In this document: positions 27,518 to 37,378 of the stretch, piece after piece
Layout: each line of letters opens with the position of its first letter
Numbering within the stretch: position 1 is the stretch's first letter
Source of the DNA: Bacteroidales bacterium
GTDB lineage: Bacteria > Bacteroidota > Bacteroidia > Bacteroidales > UBA12077
Assembly: GCA_016342685.1 (NCBI GenBank)
Contig: JAEINU010000004.1
Coordinates: 186,001-250,000 of the forward strand
DNA length: 64,000 nt
Direction: 5' to 3'
Notes under the pieces: model-generated
Seen by the model: the letters and a program-made list of their open reading frames with translations, nothing else
Databases searched by the model: none
Told to the model about the DNA's origin: nothing
Made by a program: the position numbers and the translations under genes

Positions 27518-30500
27518 ATGAGACGAATTTTACTTTTATTAGCACTGATGATTTATGTATCATCAATTTTTGCTGTAATTCCAGATGGCTATTACGATGG
27601 GGCATCAGGAAAAACAGGTTATCAATTAAAAACGGCCTTGCATACTATTATTAAATCAGGTCATACTGCTCAAGGATATGGAGACCTCTATGATGCATAT
27701 GTTGACGGTGATACTGATCCCGAAGATGGATATGTGTGGGATATGTATTCCGAAAATCCAGGTGGAACAGATCCATATAATTATCCACATTACACAAATA
27801 ATTGCGGTACCTATAAATACGAAGGAGATTGTATGAACAGGGAGCATTTATTTCCTCAAGGTATTTTTAATGAAGCATTACCTATGAAAACAGATTATCA
27901 TCATGTTGTTCCTTCTGATGGTAAAGTAAATGGTATGAGAAGCAGTTATCCATTTGGAGAAGTTGGAAGTGCATCATGGACATCGCTTAATGGAAGTAAA
28001 AAAGGTTCGTGCAGTTATCCTGGGTATAGCGGAACGGTTTTCGAACCAATTGATGAGTTTAAAGGTGATATTGCAAGAGCTTTGTTATATTTCGCAACCA
28101 GATACGAAGATAAAGTTGCTTCATGGTCGCATGAAATGATTAATGGGACAAGCGATCAAGTATATAAAGATTGGTTTATCTCTTTACTACTTGAGTGGCA
28201 CAACCAAGATCCTGTAAGTCAGAAAGAAATTACAAGAAACGATGTGGGAAATGATTTTCAAGGAAATCGAAATCCATTTATCGATCATCCTGAATATGTA
28301 TGTCAAATTTGGGGAGGAGATTGTAGTACAGTTCCATCTATTTCAGATATTACTATAACACCAGCTAATCCAAAATCTACAGAAACAGTAAGTATTTCAG
28401 CAACAATAACGGATGATGGTACAATAGCCAATGCTAAGTTATATTGGGGAATCAGTTCTGGGTCTTTAACAAATACAATCGTAATGTCAATGTCATCAGG
28501 CGACACCTATACAGCCAATTCGGATATTCCTGTCCAAGCAGATGGAGTGACTGTATATTATGAAATTGAAGCAACAGATGATGAAGCTGAGGTTTCAAAG
28601 AGTTCAGTGCAATCCTATACTATTGAAGATAATCCACCGATTACAATATTAGATGAAGGTTTTGAAACATGTCCGGCAACAAATTGGACTACATATAGTG
28701 TTTCTGGATCAAGAAATTGGGAATGTGGTGATGGAAGTATGGAGATAAATGGATATAATTCTGATGTTGCTTGCAATGATTGGTTAATATCTCCATCATT
28801 TAACTTAAATGATCATGAAAATGAAATTTTAAAATTTAAGTCTTGGACGCAATTTGAAGATGTTAGTCATCCTATGGAAATCAAGTTTTCTACTGATTAT
28901 TCTGGTTCAGGAGATCCATCATCTGCAACATGGAATACACTTAATGCGAATTGGTCTGCAGTTAATTCACAAGTATGGACCGAATCAGGTGATATTGATA
29001 TTTCGGGTATTTCAGGAACTACAGTTTATTTTGCATTTCAATATATTTCATCAGGGACTGGAGGAGGGACCTCTGCATATTGGAAAGTAGATGATGTTGT
29101 AATCTCTGCTGAAGAGGGTTCAAGTTCAAATAGCAAACCTCAATTTACAAATATTGAACACACACCAATCGAACCAAAATCTAATGAAACCGTTAGTATT
29201 TCTGCTACAATTACAGATTCAGATGGAACGATTACTGGTGCCGAAGTGCATTGGGGATTAAGTTCAGGTTCATTGACAAACACTATTGTTATGTCTGTTT
29301 CTGCAGGAAATACATATGTTTTAAATACAGACATTCCTGCTCAAGCAAATGGAGCTACAGTTTATTTTGAGATTGTGGCAACAGATAATGAGCCAGAAAC
29401 ATCAACAAGTGTAGAATACAATTATATTGTAAATGATAATATAGCAATTACTTTACTTGAAGAGGATTTTATTACTTGCCCAGCATCTGCATGGACAACT
29501 TATAGTGTTTCGGGATCAGAGAATTGGGGCTGTGGAGAAAACAACATGGAAATTAATGCATTTGGTTCTGATGTTGCTTGTGACGATTGGTTAATATCTC
29601 CAGTGTTGAATTTAGATGCTTATGAGAATGAGATCTTAAGTTTTAAATCTTTGACTAAATATAGCGATGTTTCACGTCCAATAGAAATAAGATACTCTAC
29701 TGATTATGCAGGAAGTGTTGACCCATCGTCTTTTACATGGCTTACATTAACCGCCAACTGGTCAGCAGAGAATTCTGAAATATTAACAGAATCAGGGAAT
29801 ATTGATATTTCTGCTATTTCAGGAACAAATGTATATTTTGCATTTCAATATATATCTTCCGGAACAGGAGGAGGAACTTCTGCTTATTGGAATATTGATG
29901 ATGTTTTGATTACAGGAACTACTGTTGCATCATTAAACGAAAAGCCAGTTATTTCGGTTATTACGAATTCTCCATTAGCACCAACTGATGCTGATGATGT
30001 AACTGTATCGGCAACAATTACGGATGATGGAACAATTTCTTCAGCAAAAATTAAATGGGGAACAAGCGCTGGTGTTTATCCAAATGAGGTTATCATGACA
30101 AATGTTAGTGATCTTTATTCAGGAGTAATTCCAGCACAAGCAGGAGGAACAACTGTTTATTTTTTAATTGAAGCTACAGATGATGAGCCTGAAACGGTTA
30201 CTTCAAATGAAAATAGTTTTTCGTTTAGTACAACAGGAAATGTATTGCCTGAGATTACAGTTGTTAATTTCATTCCAACAGATCCTGAAAGTACAGAAGA
30301 TGTGAATGTAACATCTACAATTACAGATACAGATGGAACAATTTCTTCTGCCAAAATTAAATGGGGAACAACTTCAGGAGATTATTCAAATGAAGTGACA
30401 ATGAATGTTGCTAAAGGAGATTATTCTGGCATAATTCCAGCACAAGCAAATGAAACACATGTGTATTTTATAGTTTATACTGTTGATAATGATGGAGGAT

Positions 30501-31720
30501 CGGCACAATCGGTAGAAAAAGATTATCTGGTAAATGAACCTAATTTATTACCAGAAATAACTAGTATATTAAATACTCCATTTGCTCCAGTTGAGAATGA
30601 AAATGTTTCTATATCAGCGAATATATTTGATGCTGATGGAACAATTTCAACAGTAGAATTACAGTGGGGTTTAAGTTCAGGTTCTTATGGGAACATAATT
30701 AGTATGTCAGTTTCTTCTGGAAATATATATGTAAGTAATTTGGATATTCCAGCACAATCTGCAGGAACAACTATTTACTATGTAATTAAAGCAACCGACA
30801 ACGAACCGGAAATAGCAACATCGGATGAGCAAAGCTTTTCATTTACTGAAATTCCAAATGAAAAGCCAGAGATTTCAGGAATAACAAATCTTCCAATAAT
30901 TCCAACTGAAAGTGATGATGTGGTAATTGCTGCAACAATTACTGACGATAGTGGAATATCCTCAGCAAAAATTAAATGGGGAACATCTTCAGGAAGTAAC
31001 ACAAATGTGGTTACAATGAATATTTCAAAAGGAGATTATTCTGGGGTTATTCCTGCACAAGCTGGAGGAACAACTATTTATTATGTTATTGAAGCAACAG
31101 ATGATGATTCAGAGACAACAACATCTTTGGAGAAAAACTATTCAGTTAAAGTAAGTAATGTTGCACCAGAAATAACAAATATTTCTTATTCTCCAAACAC
31201 ACCTACAGATGAAGAAGATGTAACTGTTTCTGCAACAATAACAGATTCTGATGGAACTATTGAATCAGCAAAAATTAAATGGGGAGTAAATACTGGATCA
31301 TTCCCAAATATGGTTTTAATGACAAAATCAGGAGATTTATATTCTGGTATTATACCGGCTCAAACTGGTGAAACAACCGTGTATTATATCATTGAAGCTA
31401 CCGACAACGAACCAGAAACCGTATTAAGTACTGATAATAATTATTCGGTTTCTACAACTATCGGAATTGACAATATTTTGCAAGAAAAATTGAATATTTA
31501 CCCAAATCCAACAAATAATAAAATTAATATTGAATTGGATGATAAGGTATCAATAAAATCAGTTCAAGTTTACAATCTAATCGGAGAAAAGATTTTGGAA
31601 TATAATCAAATTAACGAATCTAGTTTTAGGGTTAATTTAGAGCAATTCCCAAAAGGATTATACATTATTCGGGTTGATAGCCCAGATTACACAGTTACTA
31701 AGAAAATAATGCTTAAATAA
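27518..31720 (+). CDS. Giant secreted endonuclease I protein with Ig-like repeats, two choice-of-anchor-J domains and T9SS signal
   Basis: This 1400-residue protein starts with a signal peptide and an endonuclease I domain (NREHLFPQGIF) to about residue 270. There follow Ig/fibronectin-like units of about 100 residues starting near 272, 537, 806, 909, 1009, 1114 and 1214 (each with a core like TVSISATITDDGTI, ending EATDDEPETVTS). Two nearly identical choice-of-anchor-J/MAM-like beta domains of about 155 residues lie at about 373 and 643 (CNDWLISPSFNL, FAFQYISSGTGGGTSAYW). The end (LNIYPNPTNNKINIEL to KKIMLK) is a T9SS sorting signal. The repeats probably bind surface or extracellular polymers. 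Cross-repeat DNA similarity makes the gene prone to unit gain and loss. Confidence 0.92.
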   Translation: MRRILLLLALMIYVSSIFAVIPDGYYDGASGKTGYQLKTALHTIIKSGHTAQGYGDLYDAYVDGDTDPEDGYVWDMYSENPGGTDPYNYPHYTNNCGTYKYEGDCMNREHLFPQGIFNEALPMKTDYHHVVPSDGKVNGMRSSYPFGEVGSASWTSLNGSKKGSCSYPGYSGTVFEPIDEFKGDIARALLYFATRYEDKVASWSHEMINGTSDQVYKDWFISLLLEWHNQDPVSQKEITRNDVGNDFQGNRNPFIDHPEYVCQIWGGDCSTVPSISDITITPANPKSTETVSISATITDDGTIANAKLYWGISSGSLTNTIVMSMSSGDTYTANSDIPVQADGVTVYYEIEATDDEAEVSKSSVQSYTIEDNPPITILDEGFETCPATNWTTYSVSGSRNWECGDGSMEINGYNSDVACNDWLISPSFNLNDHENEILKFKSWTQFEDVSHPMEIKFSTDYSGSGDPSSATWNTLNANWSAVNSQVWTESGDIDISGISGTTVYFAFQYISSGTGGGTSAYWKVDDVVISAEEGSSSNSKPQFTNIEHTPIEPKSNETVSISATITDSDGTITGAEVHWGLSSGSLTNTIVMSVSAGNTYVLNTDIPAQANGATVYFEIVATDNEPETSTSVEYNYIVNDNIAITLLEEDFITCPASAWTTYSVSGSENWGCGENNMEINAFGSDVACDDWLISPVLNLDAYENEILSFKSLTKYSDVSRPIEIRYSTDYAGSVDPSSFTWLTLTANWSAENSEILTESGNIDISAISGTNVYFAFQYISSGTGGGTSAYWNIDDVLITGTTVASLNEKPVISVITNSPLAPTDADDVTVSATITDDGTISSAKIKWGTSAGVYPNEVIMTNVSDLYSGVIPAQAGGTTVYFLIEATDDEPETVTSNENSFSFSTTGNVLPEITVVNFIPTDPESTEDVNVTSTITDTDGTISSAKIKWGTTSGDYSNEVTMNVAKGDYSGIIPAQANETHVYFIVYTVDNDGGSAQSVEKDYLVNEPNLLPEITSILNTPFAPVENENVSISANIFDADGTISTVELQWGLSSGSYGNIISMSVSSGNIYVSNLDIPAQSAGTTIYYVIKATDNEPEIATSDEQSFSFTEIPNEKPEISGITNLPIIPTESDDVVIAATITDDSGISSAKIKWGTSSGSNTNVVTMNISKGDYSGVIPAQAGGTTIYYVIEATDDDSETTTSLEKNYSVKVSNVAPEITNISYSPNTPTDEEDVTVSATITDSDGTIESAKIKWGVNTGSFPNMVLMTKSGDLYSGIIPAQTGETTVYYIIEATDNEPETVLSTDNNYSVSTTIGIDNILQEKLNIYPNPTNNKINIELDDKVSIKSVQVYNLIGEKILEYNQINESSFRVNLEQFPKGLYIIRVDSPDYTVTKKIMLK

Positions 31721-31744
31721 GCTTCTTATACCATATGAAAATAG

Positions 31745-31772
31745 AAAGCCCGGCTAATTGCCGGGCTTTTTA
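31745..31772. terminator. Bidirectional terminator
   Basis: The GC-rich stem AAAGCCCGGC / GCCGGGCTTT with loop TAATT and a T-run lies between the rightward endonuclease gene and the leftward M16 gene. Confidence 0.92.
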
Positions 31773-31790
31773 TATAATTTTTTATATGAT

Positions 31791-33866
31791 CTAAAATAGA
31801 TCATCACTTAAATCAGTATTAATAGAAATAGAATCAACTTTTAAAACTAAGTTCTGAACACCAGAAATTGTTATTGTATAAGGATATAATACTCCTTCTA
31901 CTTCTTTATAATCAGTAAAAGATTGCATTTGAGTAAATTCACCTTGAGGAGCAACTATTATTTCTTTCGACAAAATAAGTAAACCAGATTCAACATCATA
32001 GAAGTTATAAGTTAATTCTCCTGTAGGATTAACAACTTTAACTTTATAAGTATCTTTACCCTCAATCGTTTCAACTGATTCTAAGGTAAGTTTAACACCT
32101 AATTCAGCAAATTTTAATTCAGCATTTAATGTTGCGTCCACTTTTAGATTTTCCAAATCGTCACCTAAAATTTCTTTTTCTCCTCCGAAACCTTTCATAA
32201 TACCACGCTCGCCATTGAAAGCTTGTTGTTGCATTACATTGCCATTCATAGACATAATCATCGCATATTTATTCGGAGCTTTTTTATAGGTCTTTTGTTT
32301 GATCTCCATTCCTTGCATGCTTGTTGTTGCCTCCATTGTAACATCTTGAATCTTTTCAAGATGTTCTTTACCACCAATTGCACTAATATACTTCTCAATA
32401 ACAGATTCAGCAGTTACTCCTTCAGGAATACTTTTTTTAACATCCTCTTTAACAGGATTTCCATACATATCGTATAGCTCAACTTTTCCAGAAACACTAT
32501 ATTTCTTTATCGATTCAGCTATTTTTTCCTTATCACCAACAATAACTATAATTGCTTGATCCGGATCTATATATTTTTTAGATACCGATTGAATTTCTGT
32601 ATTTGAAATAGCTTCAATTGCTTCAAAATATTTCTGATAATAATCTGCAGGTAACGAATATTTCATTGTATTAACTGCAAATCTTGCTATAGTCTGTGGT
32701 TTTTCCAAGGAGCGAGCAACACTACCGGTACGAACTGTTTTAAATAAATCAAGGGTGTTGTCATCTACCAATTCGTTTTTCATTCTGTTCATTTCAATAA
32801 TAAATTGATTAACCGCATCGTCCGTAACATCGGTGCTAACTTGAGCGTAAGCACTAAAGTCTCCAACCAAAGGATCTTTTGTTAAATCAGAATAAGCACC
32901 GTATGTATAACCTTTATCTTCACGAAGATTTGAAATTAATCTTGCCGAAAAAACACCGCTTCCTAATACATCATTTGCTAGTGCTGCAGGTAAAGCATCT
33001 TTATCACCAACCTTTAAATTAACAGGATAGCTAATATAAATGTACGACTGAACTGCATTTTCTTTATGAATTAAAGCAACTCTGGTTCCAACAGTTTTAT
33101 TTGGGAATTGATATTCGTGTTTTACCACTTCGCCTTTTTCCCAAGTTCCGAAATACTTCTCGGCATCTTTCTTTGCTTGTTTTAATTTAATATCACCAAC
33201 AATAACCAGGTAAGATGTATTTGGCTTGTAATAAGATTCGTAATAGTTTACAAGATGCTCTCTAGTAATATTTTCAATTGTTTCTTCAGTTCCAATCTCT
33301 CCATAAGGATGATTTCCATTACGAAGCTTTTGTCCAACTCGTTTTGCAATAAATTCAGGATTTGTTTTCGATGAGATTAAACCAGAAATAGTTTGCTTTT
33401 TATTTTTCTCTATTTCCTCGGTAGGGAATGACGGATTTAATAGAACATCGGCAAATAACCCAAGAAATTCTTCTTTGTGTTTTGTTAATGTTAACCCATA
33501 CATTCCATTCTGATAAGTCGAAAAACTTGCACCAATAAAATCAACTGCTTCATCAATTTCAATTTTGGATTTATTTGATGTTCCCGATCGCATTAAATCT
33601 CCTGTCATTGCAACAAATCCTATTGCATCTTTTTCTAAAATAGGATCAACATCGACGGTTAATTGGTACGAAATTCTAGGAACTTTATGATTTTCAACAA
33701 CAATTACTTTAAGGCCATTTTTTAAAGTGAAAGTTTGATATTCTCCAATTTTAAATTCAGGTGCTGGACCTGGTTTTGGTTGAATGCTTCTATCTATTTG
33801 TGCTTGCATCGATGTTGATATAACCACAATTAAAATTAATAATATAATAGATTTAATATTTTTCAT
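31791..33866 (-). CDS. M16 family protein, non-catalytic subunit with C-terminal extra domain
   Basis: This 691-residue exported protein (signal peptide, residues 1-22) has the M16 peptidase fold over about residues 35-475, but the zinc motif HxxEH is missing where expected (MTGDLMRSGTSN). The second-half motif region LREDKGYTYGAYS is conserved. A further domain of about 200 residues follows (from ESVIEKYISAIGGKEHLEKI) that resembles periplasmic lipoprotein-sorting or fatty-acid-binding-like beta domains. It lies 24 bp downstream of an M16 gene with an intact HxxEH, so the two probably form an active/inactive heterodimer. Confidence 0.88.
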   Translation of the reverse strand: MKNIKSIILLILIVVISTSMQAQIDRSIQPKPGPAPEFKIGEYQTFTLKNGLKVIVVENHKVPRISYQLTVDVDPILEKDAIGFVAMTGDLMRSGTSNKSKIEIDEAVDFIGASFSTYQNGMYGLTLTKHKEEFLGLFADVLLNPSFPTEEIEKNKKQTISGLISSKTNPEFIAKRVGQKLRNGNHPYGEIGTEETIENITREHLVNYYESYYKPNTSYLVIVGDIKLKQAKKDAEKYFGTWEKGEVVKHEYQFPNKTVGTRVALIHKENAVQSYIYISYPVNLKVGDKDALPAALANDVLGSGVFSARLISNLREDKGYTYGAYSDLTKDPLVGDFSAYAQVSTDVTDDAVNQFIIEMNRMKNELVDDNTLDLFKTVRTGSVARSLEKPQTIARFAVNTMKYSLPADYYQKYFEAIEAISNTEIQSVSKKYIDPDQAIIVIVGDKEKIAESIKKYSVSGKVELYDMYGNPVKEDVKKSIPEGVTAESVIEKYISAIGGKEHLEKIQDVTMEATTSMQGMEIKQKTYKKAPNKYAMIMSMNGNVMQQQAFNGERGIMKGFGGEKEILGDDLENLKVDATLNAELKFAELGVKLTLESVETIEGKDTYKVKVVNPTGELTYNFYDVESGLLILSKEIIVAPQGEFTQMQSFTDYKEVEGVLYPYTITISGVQNLVLKVDSISINTDLSDDLF

Positions 33867-33889
33867 TTTTCAAAATTTTATAAAAGTAA

Positions 33890-35215
33890 TTATTGTTGTG
33901 ATTTAGGTAAATAGTATAATACTACTCGATTATCTTTTCTGAAATATTCCTTAGCAACTCTCATAATATCTTCTTTTGTAACTTCAAGATATTTGTTAAT
34001 CTCAGTATTAATTAAGTTTGCATCTTTATGGAAGGTATAGTTAATAGCTAAGTTATATGCTCTGCTTTCTAAGGAAGCATTCGCATTAACATGATTAACT
34101 TCATATTGATTTTTTAGCTTTTGTAGTTCAGTATCAGAAATTAATTCGTTTTGTACACGTTCAATTTCAAGATCCATTGCTGCTTCTAAATCTTCTAATT
34201 CAACACCCATATTTGGAAGAGCAAAAGCAAAAGCTAATCCGGCGTCTTCGTATGGAAATGGGAACGACATTGCTTGCATTGCTAGTTGTTTTTCATCTAC
34301 CAATACTTTATAAAATCTTGAACTTTCTCCACCAGATAAAAGTTTCGCTAACATATCAACAGCATAATAATCTTCTGTTCCGCTTTTTGGAGTATGATAG
34401 GCCTGAAATACAGCAGGGAGTTGAATGTTATCATAAATGGTATCTCTAACTTCTTTGTGCTTTATAGGTTCAATTTGTTTCGGACGGTAAATTTCTTTTT
34501 CGCTGGCAGGAATATCTGCATAATATTTAGAAATTAGTTTTTTAGCCTCTTTAAAATCGATATCACCAACAATCGTTATTACAGCATTATTTGGCACATA
34601 AAAATCATTGTAAAAAGTTTTATAATCAGATTCTGTAGCAGCCATAATATGATCTGCTTTTCCTAAAACAGTCCATTGGTATGGGTGCTCAACAAATGCA
34701 CGTTTTACTATTTCCCTTTGGAAACTCATGTAAGGTTGGTTGTCTTCTCTTTCTTTAATTTCTTCAGTAACAACTTTTTTTTGTGTTGCAACACCAATCG
34801 AATCAACGTTTAATTGTAACATGCGCTCCGACTCTAACCACAATCCAAGTTCCAACTGATTAGATGATAATACTTCGTAAAAGAATGTTCTATCCCAAGT
34901 TGTATTTGCATTTAAAGTCCCACCTGCTTTATCAACTATTTTAGAATATTCTCCACGAGGAATATTTGCCGATCCTTCGAACATTAAATGTTCAAAAAAG
35001 TGAGCAAATCCAGTTCTTTCTGGTTTTTCATTTTTCGATCCAACATGATATGTTATCGTAACAACAACTAAAGGAAAGCTATTGTCTTGATGTAAGATTA
35101 CATGTAATCCATTGTCTAAATCATATTCTTCGAATTCAATTTTATTAGCCTGTGCAAAGATTACACTCGTTGAGGCTAATAGTAATAAGGTCAATAAAAT
35201 TTTTCTGATTTTCAT
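33890..35215 (-). CDS. M16 family zinc metallopeptidase, catalytic subunit
   Basis: This 441-residue exported peptidase has a signal peptide (ending SVIFAQA) and the inverted zinc motif HFFEH in GFAHFFEHLMFEGSANIPRGEY, with the third ligand Glu about 75 residues on (TEEIKERE region). Such pitrilysin-like enzymes degrade unfolded proteins or peptides in the periplasm. The inactive partner gene follows 24 bp downstream. The substrate is unknown. Confidence 0.93.
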   Translation of the reverse strand: MKIRKILLTLLLLASTSVIFAQANKIEFEEYDLDNGLHVILHQDNSFPLVVVTITYHVGSKNEKPERTGFAHFFEHLMFEGSANIPRGEYSKIVDKAGGTLNANTTWDRTFFYEVLSSNQLELGLWLESERMLQLNVDSIGVATQKKVVTEEIKEREDNQPYMSFQREIVKRAFVEHPYQWTVLGKADHIMAATESDYKTFYNDFYVPNNAVITIVGDIDFKEAKKLISKYYADIPASEKEIYRPKQIEPIKHKEVRDTIYDNIQLPAVFQAYHTPKSGTEDYYAVDMLAKLLSGGESSRFYKVLVDEKQLAMQAMSFPFPYEDAGLAFAFALPNMGVELEDLEAAMDLEIERVQNELISDTELQKLKNQYEVNHVNANASLESRAYNLAINYTFHKDANLINTEINKYLEVTKEDIMRVAKEYFRKDNRVVLYYLPKSQQ

Positions 35216-35241
35216 AATTGATTTTTGTATAAATTTTTCGA

Positions 35242-35457
35242 TTAATCTTCGAAACCTGGGGTATAATCTAAAATATCTCCAGGCTTACATTTAAGTTCTC
35301 TGCATATTGCTTCTAAAGTTGAGAAGCGAATTGCACGCGCCTTTCCACTTTTAAGAATGGAAAGATTTGCAATTGTTATATCAACCCTTTCGGCGAGCTC
35401 AGTTAAAGAAACTCTCCTTTTGGCTAACATATTATCTAAATTTGTAATAATGGGCAT
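35242..35457 (-). CDS. Small XRE-family (YozG-like) transcriptional regulator
   Basis: This 71-residue helix-turn-helix protein reads LTELAERVDITIANLSILKSGKARAIRFSTLEAICRELKCKPGDILDY, the standard YozG-like pattern. It starts 10 bp after the stop of a DUF2975 membrane protein gene; this pair is a common two-gene unit in Firmicutes and Bacteroidota. The regulator probably controls the pair itself. Its targets are otherwise unknown. Confidence 0.92.
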   Translation of the reverse strand: MPIITNLDNMLAKRRVSLTELAERVDITIANLSILKSGKARAIRFSTLEAICRELKCKPGDILDYTPGFED

Positions 35458-35467
35458 ATCTAGTGTT

Positions 35468-36115
35468 TTATATTGTAAGTTCTTGATCTTTTTTAATTTC
35501 TAATCCAATACGATAAATTTCGGCAACAACCAGAATGATTAGTGCCCAAAATAAATCAATAGACGCATCAAAATTTAATCTAATATCAAAAGCTTTATCA
35601 AACACAATAATTTTATTAAACCATATGTATTTAACTATAAGAGGATAAATTATTTCTAAGATCGCTGAAAGCAATATTGCGAAAGCAATCAGCCGAATTC
35701 TCCAAATGTTTTTATAATGAAAAGGATTGTTATTATATAGAGAAACCCGAATAGATCTGAATATCTTCCATAATAGAAAAATTACATAATATGCAATTAA
35801 TAATATCGACATAAAAAATACGTAATTCAATATTCCCGAAAATCCATATTCATTGTTAATATTAAAGGAAACAAAAGCTTCATCGATTAATATATCGCTT
35901 TGGCTGCCATTTTTAAGTTCCAACACGGCATCTTCAGATATGTTTAGAGGGACATCAATTACCGGAAAAAATGGTTCAAATTCTGGATTGAATAAAGAGG
36001 TTATAAATAGAGCAATAGATAGTAGTATTGTAATACCTCCAAGACCTAGCAAAACAGTTAAAATACCATAAATAAGGCCAATAATTTTTTTGTTTTTAAG
36101 CTTTTTTGATTTCAT
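35468..36115 (-). CDS. DUF2975 domain-containing membrane protein
   Basis: This protein of about 215 residues has four predicted membrane helices (GLIYGILTVLLGLGGITILL, YVFFMSILLIAYYVIFLL, LIAFAILLSAILEIIYPLIV, LFWALIILVVAEIYRIG), the last followed by the DUF2975 ending YRIGLEIKKDQELTI. I choose the ATG at 36115 (MKSKKLKNKK); the frame is open to 36208 but the extra residues look like noise. It is paired with the XRE regulator gene downstream. Its function is unknown. Confidence 0.85.
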   Translation of the reverse strand: MKSKKLKNKKIIGLIYGILTVLLGLGGITILLSIALFITSLFNPEFEPFFPVIDVPLNISEDAVLELKNGSQSDILIDEAFVSFNINNEYGFSGILNYVFFMSILLIAYYVIFLLWKIFRSIRVSLYNNNPFHYKNIWRIRLIAFAILLSAILEIIYPLIVKYIWFNKIIVFDKAFDIRLNFDASIDLFWALIILVVAEIYRIGLEIKKDQELTI

Positions 36116-36393
36116 GGGTATAAGCTTTAATTGAATTTTAACAAAAGAAATGAAATTTATTGAAAAATGGTAAATGTGGATGTTAAAAAAGTAAAAATGG
36201 AGGTGCATTATAACAAATGTGCCATTTTTATTGTTTTAAGAAAACATACTCTTTATAAAGAAAGCATGAAATATTCACGGAGACAGCCTTTTACGAAATA
36301 TTTCAATAAAAGTTTTGCAAATCATATCAGATTTGTTTAACTTTTCCAAACAATTTTGATAATTATTATTATTGTGGATAAACCTTAAAAAAC

Positions 36394-37227
36394 ATGGAAA
36401 AAGACACATTATTAGTTCCTTGGGATTTTACTGAAGTTGCAGATGCTGCATTGCAACATGCTGTAAAAATTGCAAAAAAGTTGAATAACCACATAAAGTT
36501 AATTCATGTAGTTAAATCGTTAAAAAAAGGCGAAGAAGCACTTGAAGAACTTAATAAAGATATTGAAAAGCTTAATTCGAAATATAATGTAACGCTTGAG
36601 CCTTTGGTTTTAGAGGGGAGTTTGTTTCACGTAATTTCCGATTACGCATCAGAAAACAATGTAAGTATGGTGGTAATGGGAACGCATGGTATAAAAGGCA
36701 TGCAGAAATTTACGGGAAGCTATGCATTAAAAGTAATTGTGGGATCAAAAATTCCATTTATTGTTGTTCAGGAACCTCCTGCAAAAAAGGATTCATTTAA
36801 AGATATTGTATTCCCATTGGATTACAGATCTGAAGCTAAACAAAAACTGCAGTGGGCCTTATTCTTGGTTAAATATTTTGATGTTAAGATAAATATTATT
36901 ATCCCAACAATTAAGGATAAATCTCTGAATAATAAACTAATGGCTAATGTTCATTTCGCAGAAAAAATCCTTGATAAATACGATTGCGATTATGAACTTC
37001 ATAAAATAGAAGGAAGTAATTCAGCAGAGGAATCAATAGCATTTGCTCAAAAAGTTGATGCAGATATGATTTTAATAATGACAACAAAAGGAATCGGTAT
37101 AACAGATTATGTTCTTGGAGCTCAGGAACAATATATAATAGCGAATACTGCAAAAGTTCCTGTTATGGTTGTTAACCCAAGAACTGATTTAAGTAGATAC
37201 GGAAGCTTCAGTGCAACTGGAGGATGA
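36394..37227 (+). CDS. Universal stress protein, tandem USP domains
   Basis: This 277-residue cytoplasmic protein consists of two USP domains. The first begins LLVPWDFTEVADAALQHAV and contains the ATP-loop-like motif MGTHGIKGMQKFTGS; the second ends MTTKGIGITDYVLGAQEQYI and has lost most of the Gly-rich nucleotide loop. Tandem USPs of this sort are common in this phylum. The exact role is unknown. Confidence 0.92.
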   Translation: MEKDTLLVPWDFTEVADAALQHAVKIAKKLNNHIKLIHVVKSLKKGEEALEELNKDIEKLNSKYNVTLEPLVLEGSLFHVISDYASENNVSMVVMGTHGIKGMQKFTGSYALKVIVGSKIPFIVVQEPPAKKDSFKDIVFPLDYRSEAKQKLQWALFLVKYFDVKINIIIPTIKDKSLNNKLMANVHFAEKILDKYDCDYELHKIEGSNSAEESIAFAQKVDADMILIMTTKGIGITDYVLGAQEQYIIANTAKVPVMVVNPRTDLSRYGSFSATGG

Positions 37228-37254
37228 GGTAATCTAAAATAAAACACGCTGTAA

Positions 37255-37284
37255 AACAAGGGCTTAGCGCTCTTGTTTTTTTTT
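37255..37284 (+). terminator. Terminator after universal stress protein gene
   Basis: The stem AACAAGGGC / GCTCTTGTT (one G-T pair) with loop TTAGC is followed by a long T-run, 28 bp after the stop codon. Confidence 0.85.
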
Positions 37285-37378
37285 GTATTGATTTAATTAG
37301 AATGTTTCCATAAATTGGCTAAAAAAATATACTTTTGCCACTCATTTTTAAAACGTAAATCATTTAAAATCTATCGTA

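Noticed and set aside
27518..31720. Repeated DNA considered as a CRISPR-like or tandem-repeat array
   Set aside because: The periodicity of about 300 bp corresponds to protein domain repeats in one intact reading frame.
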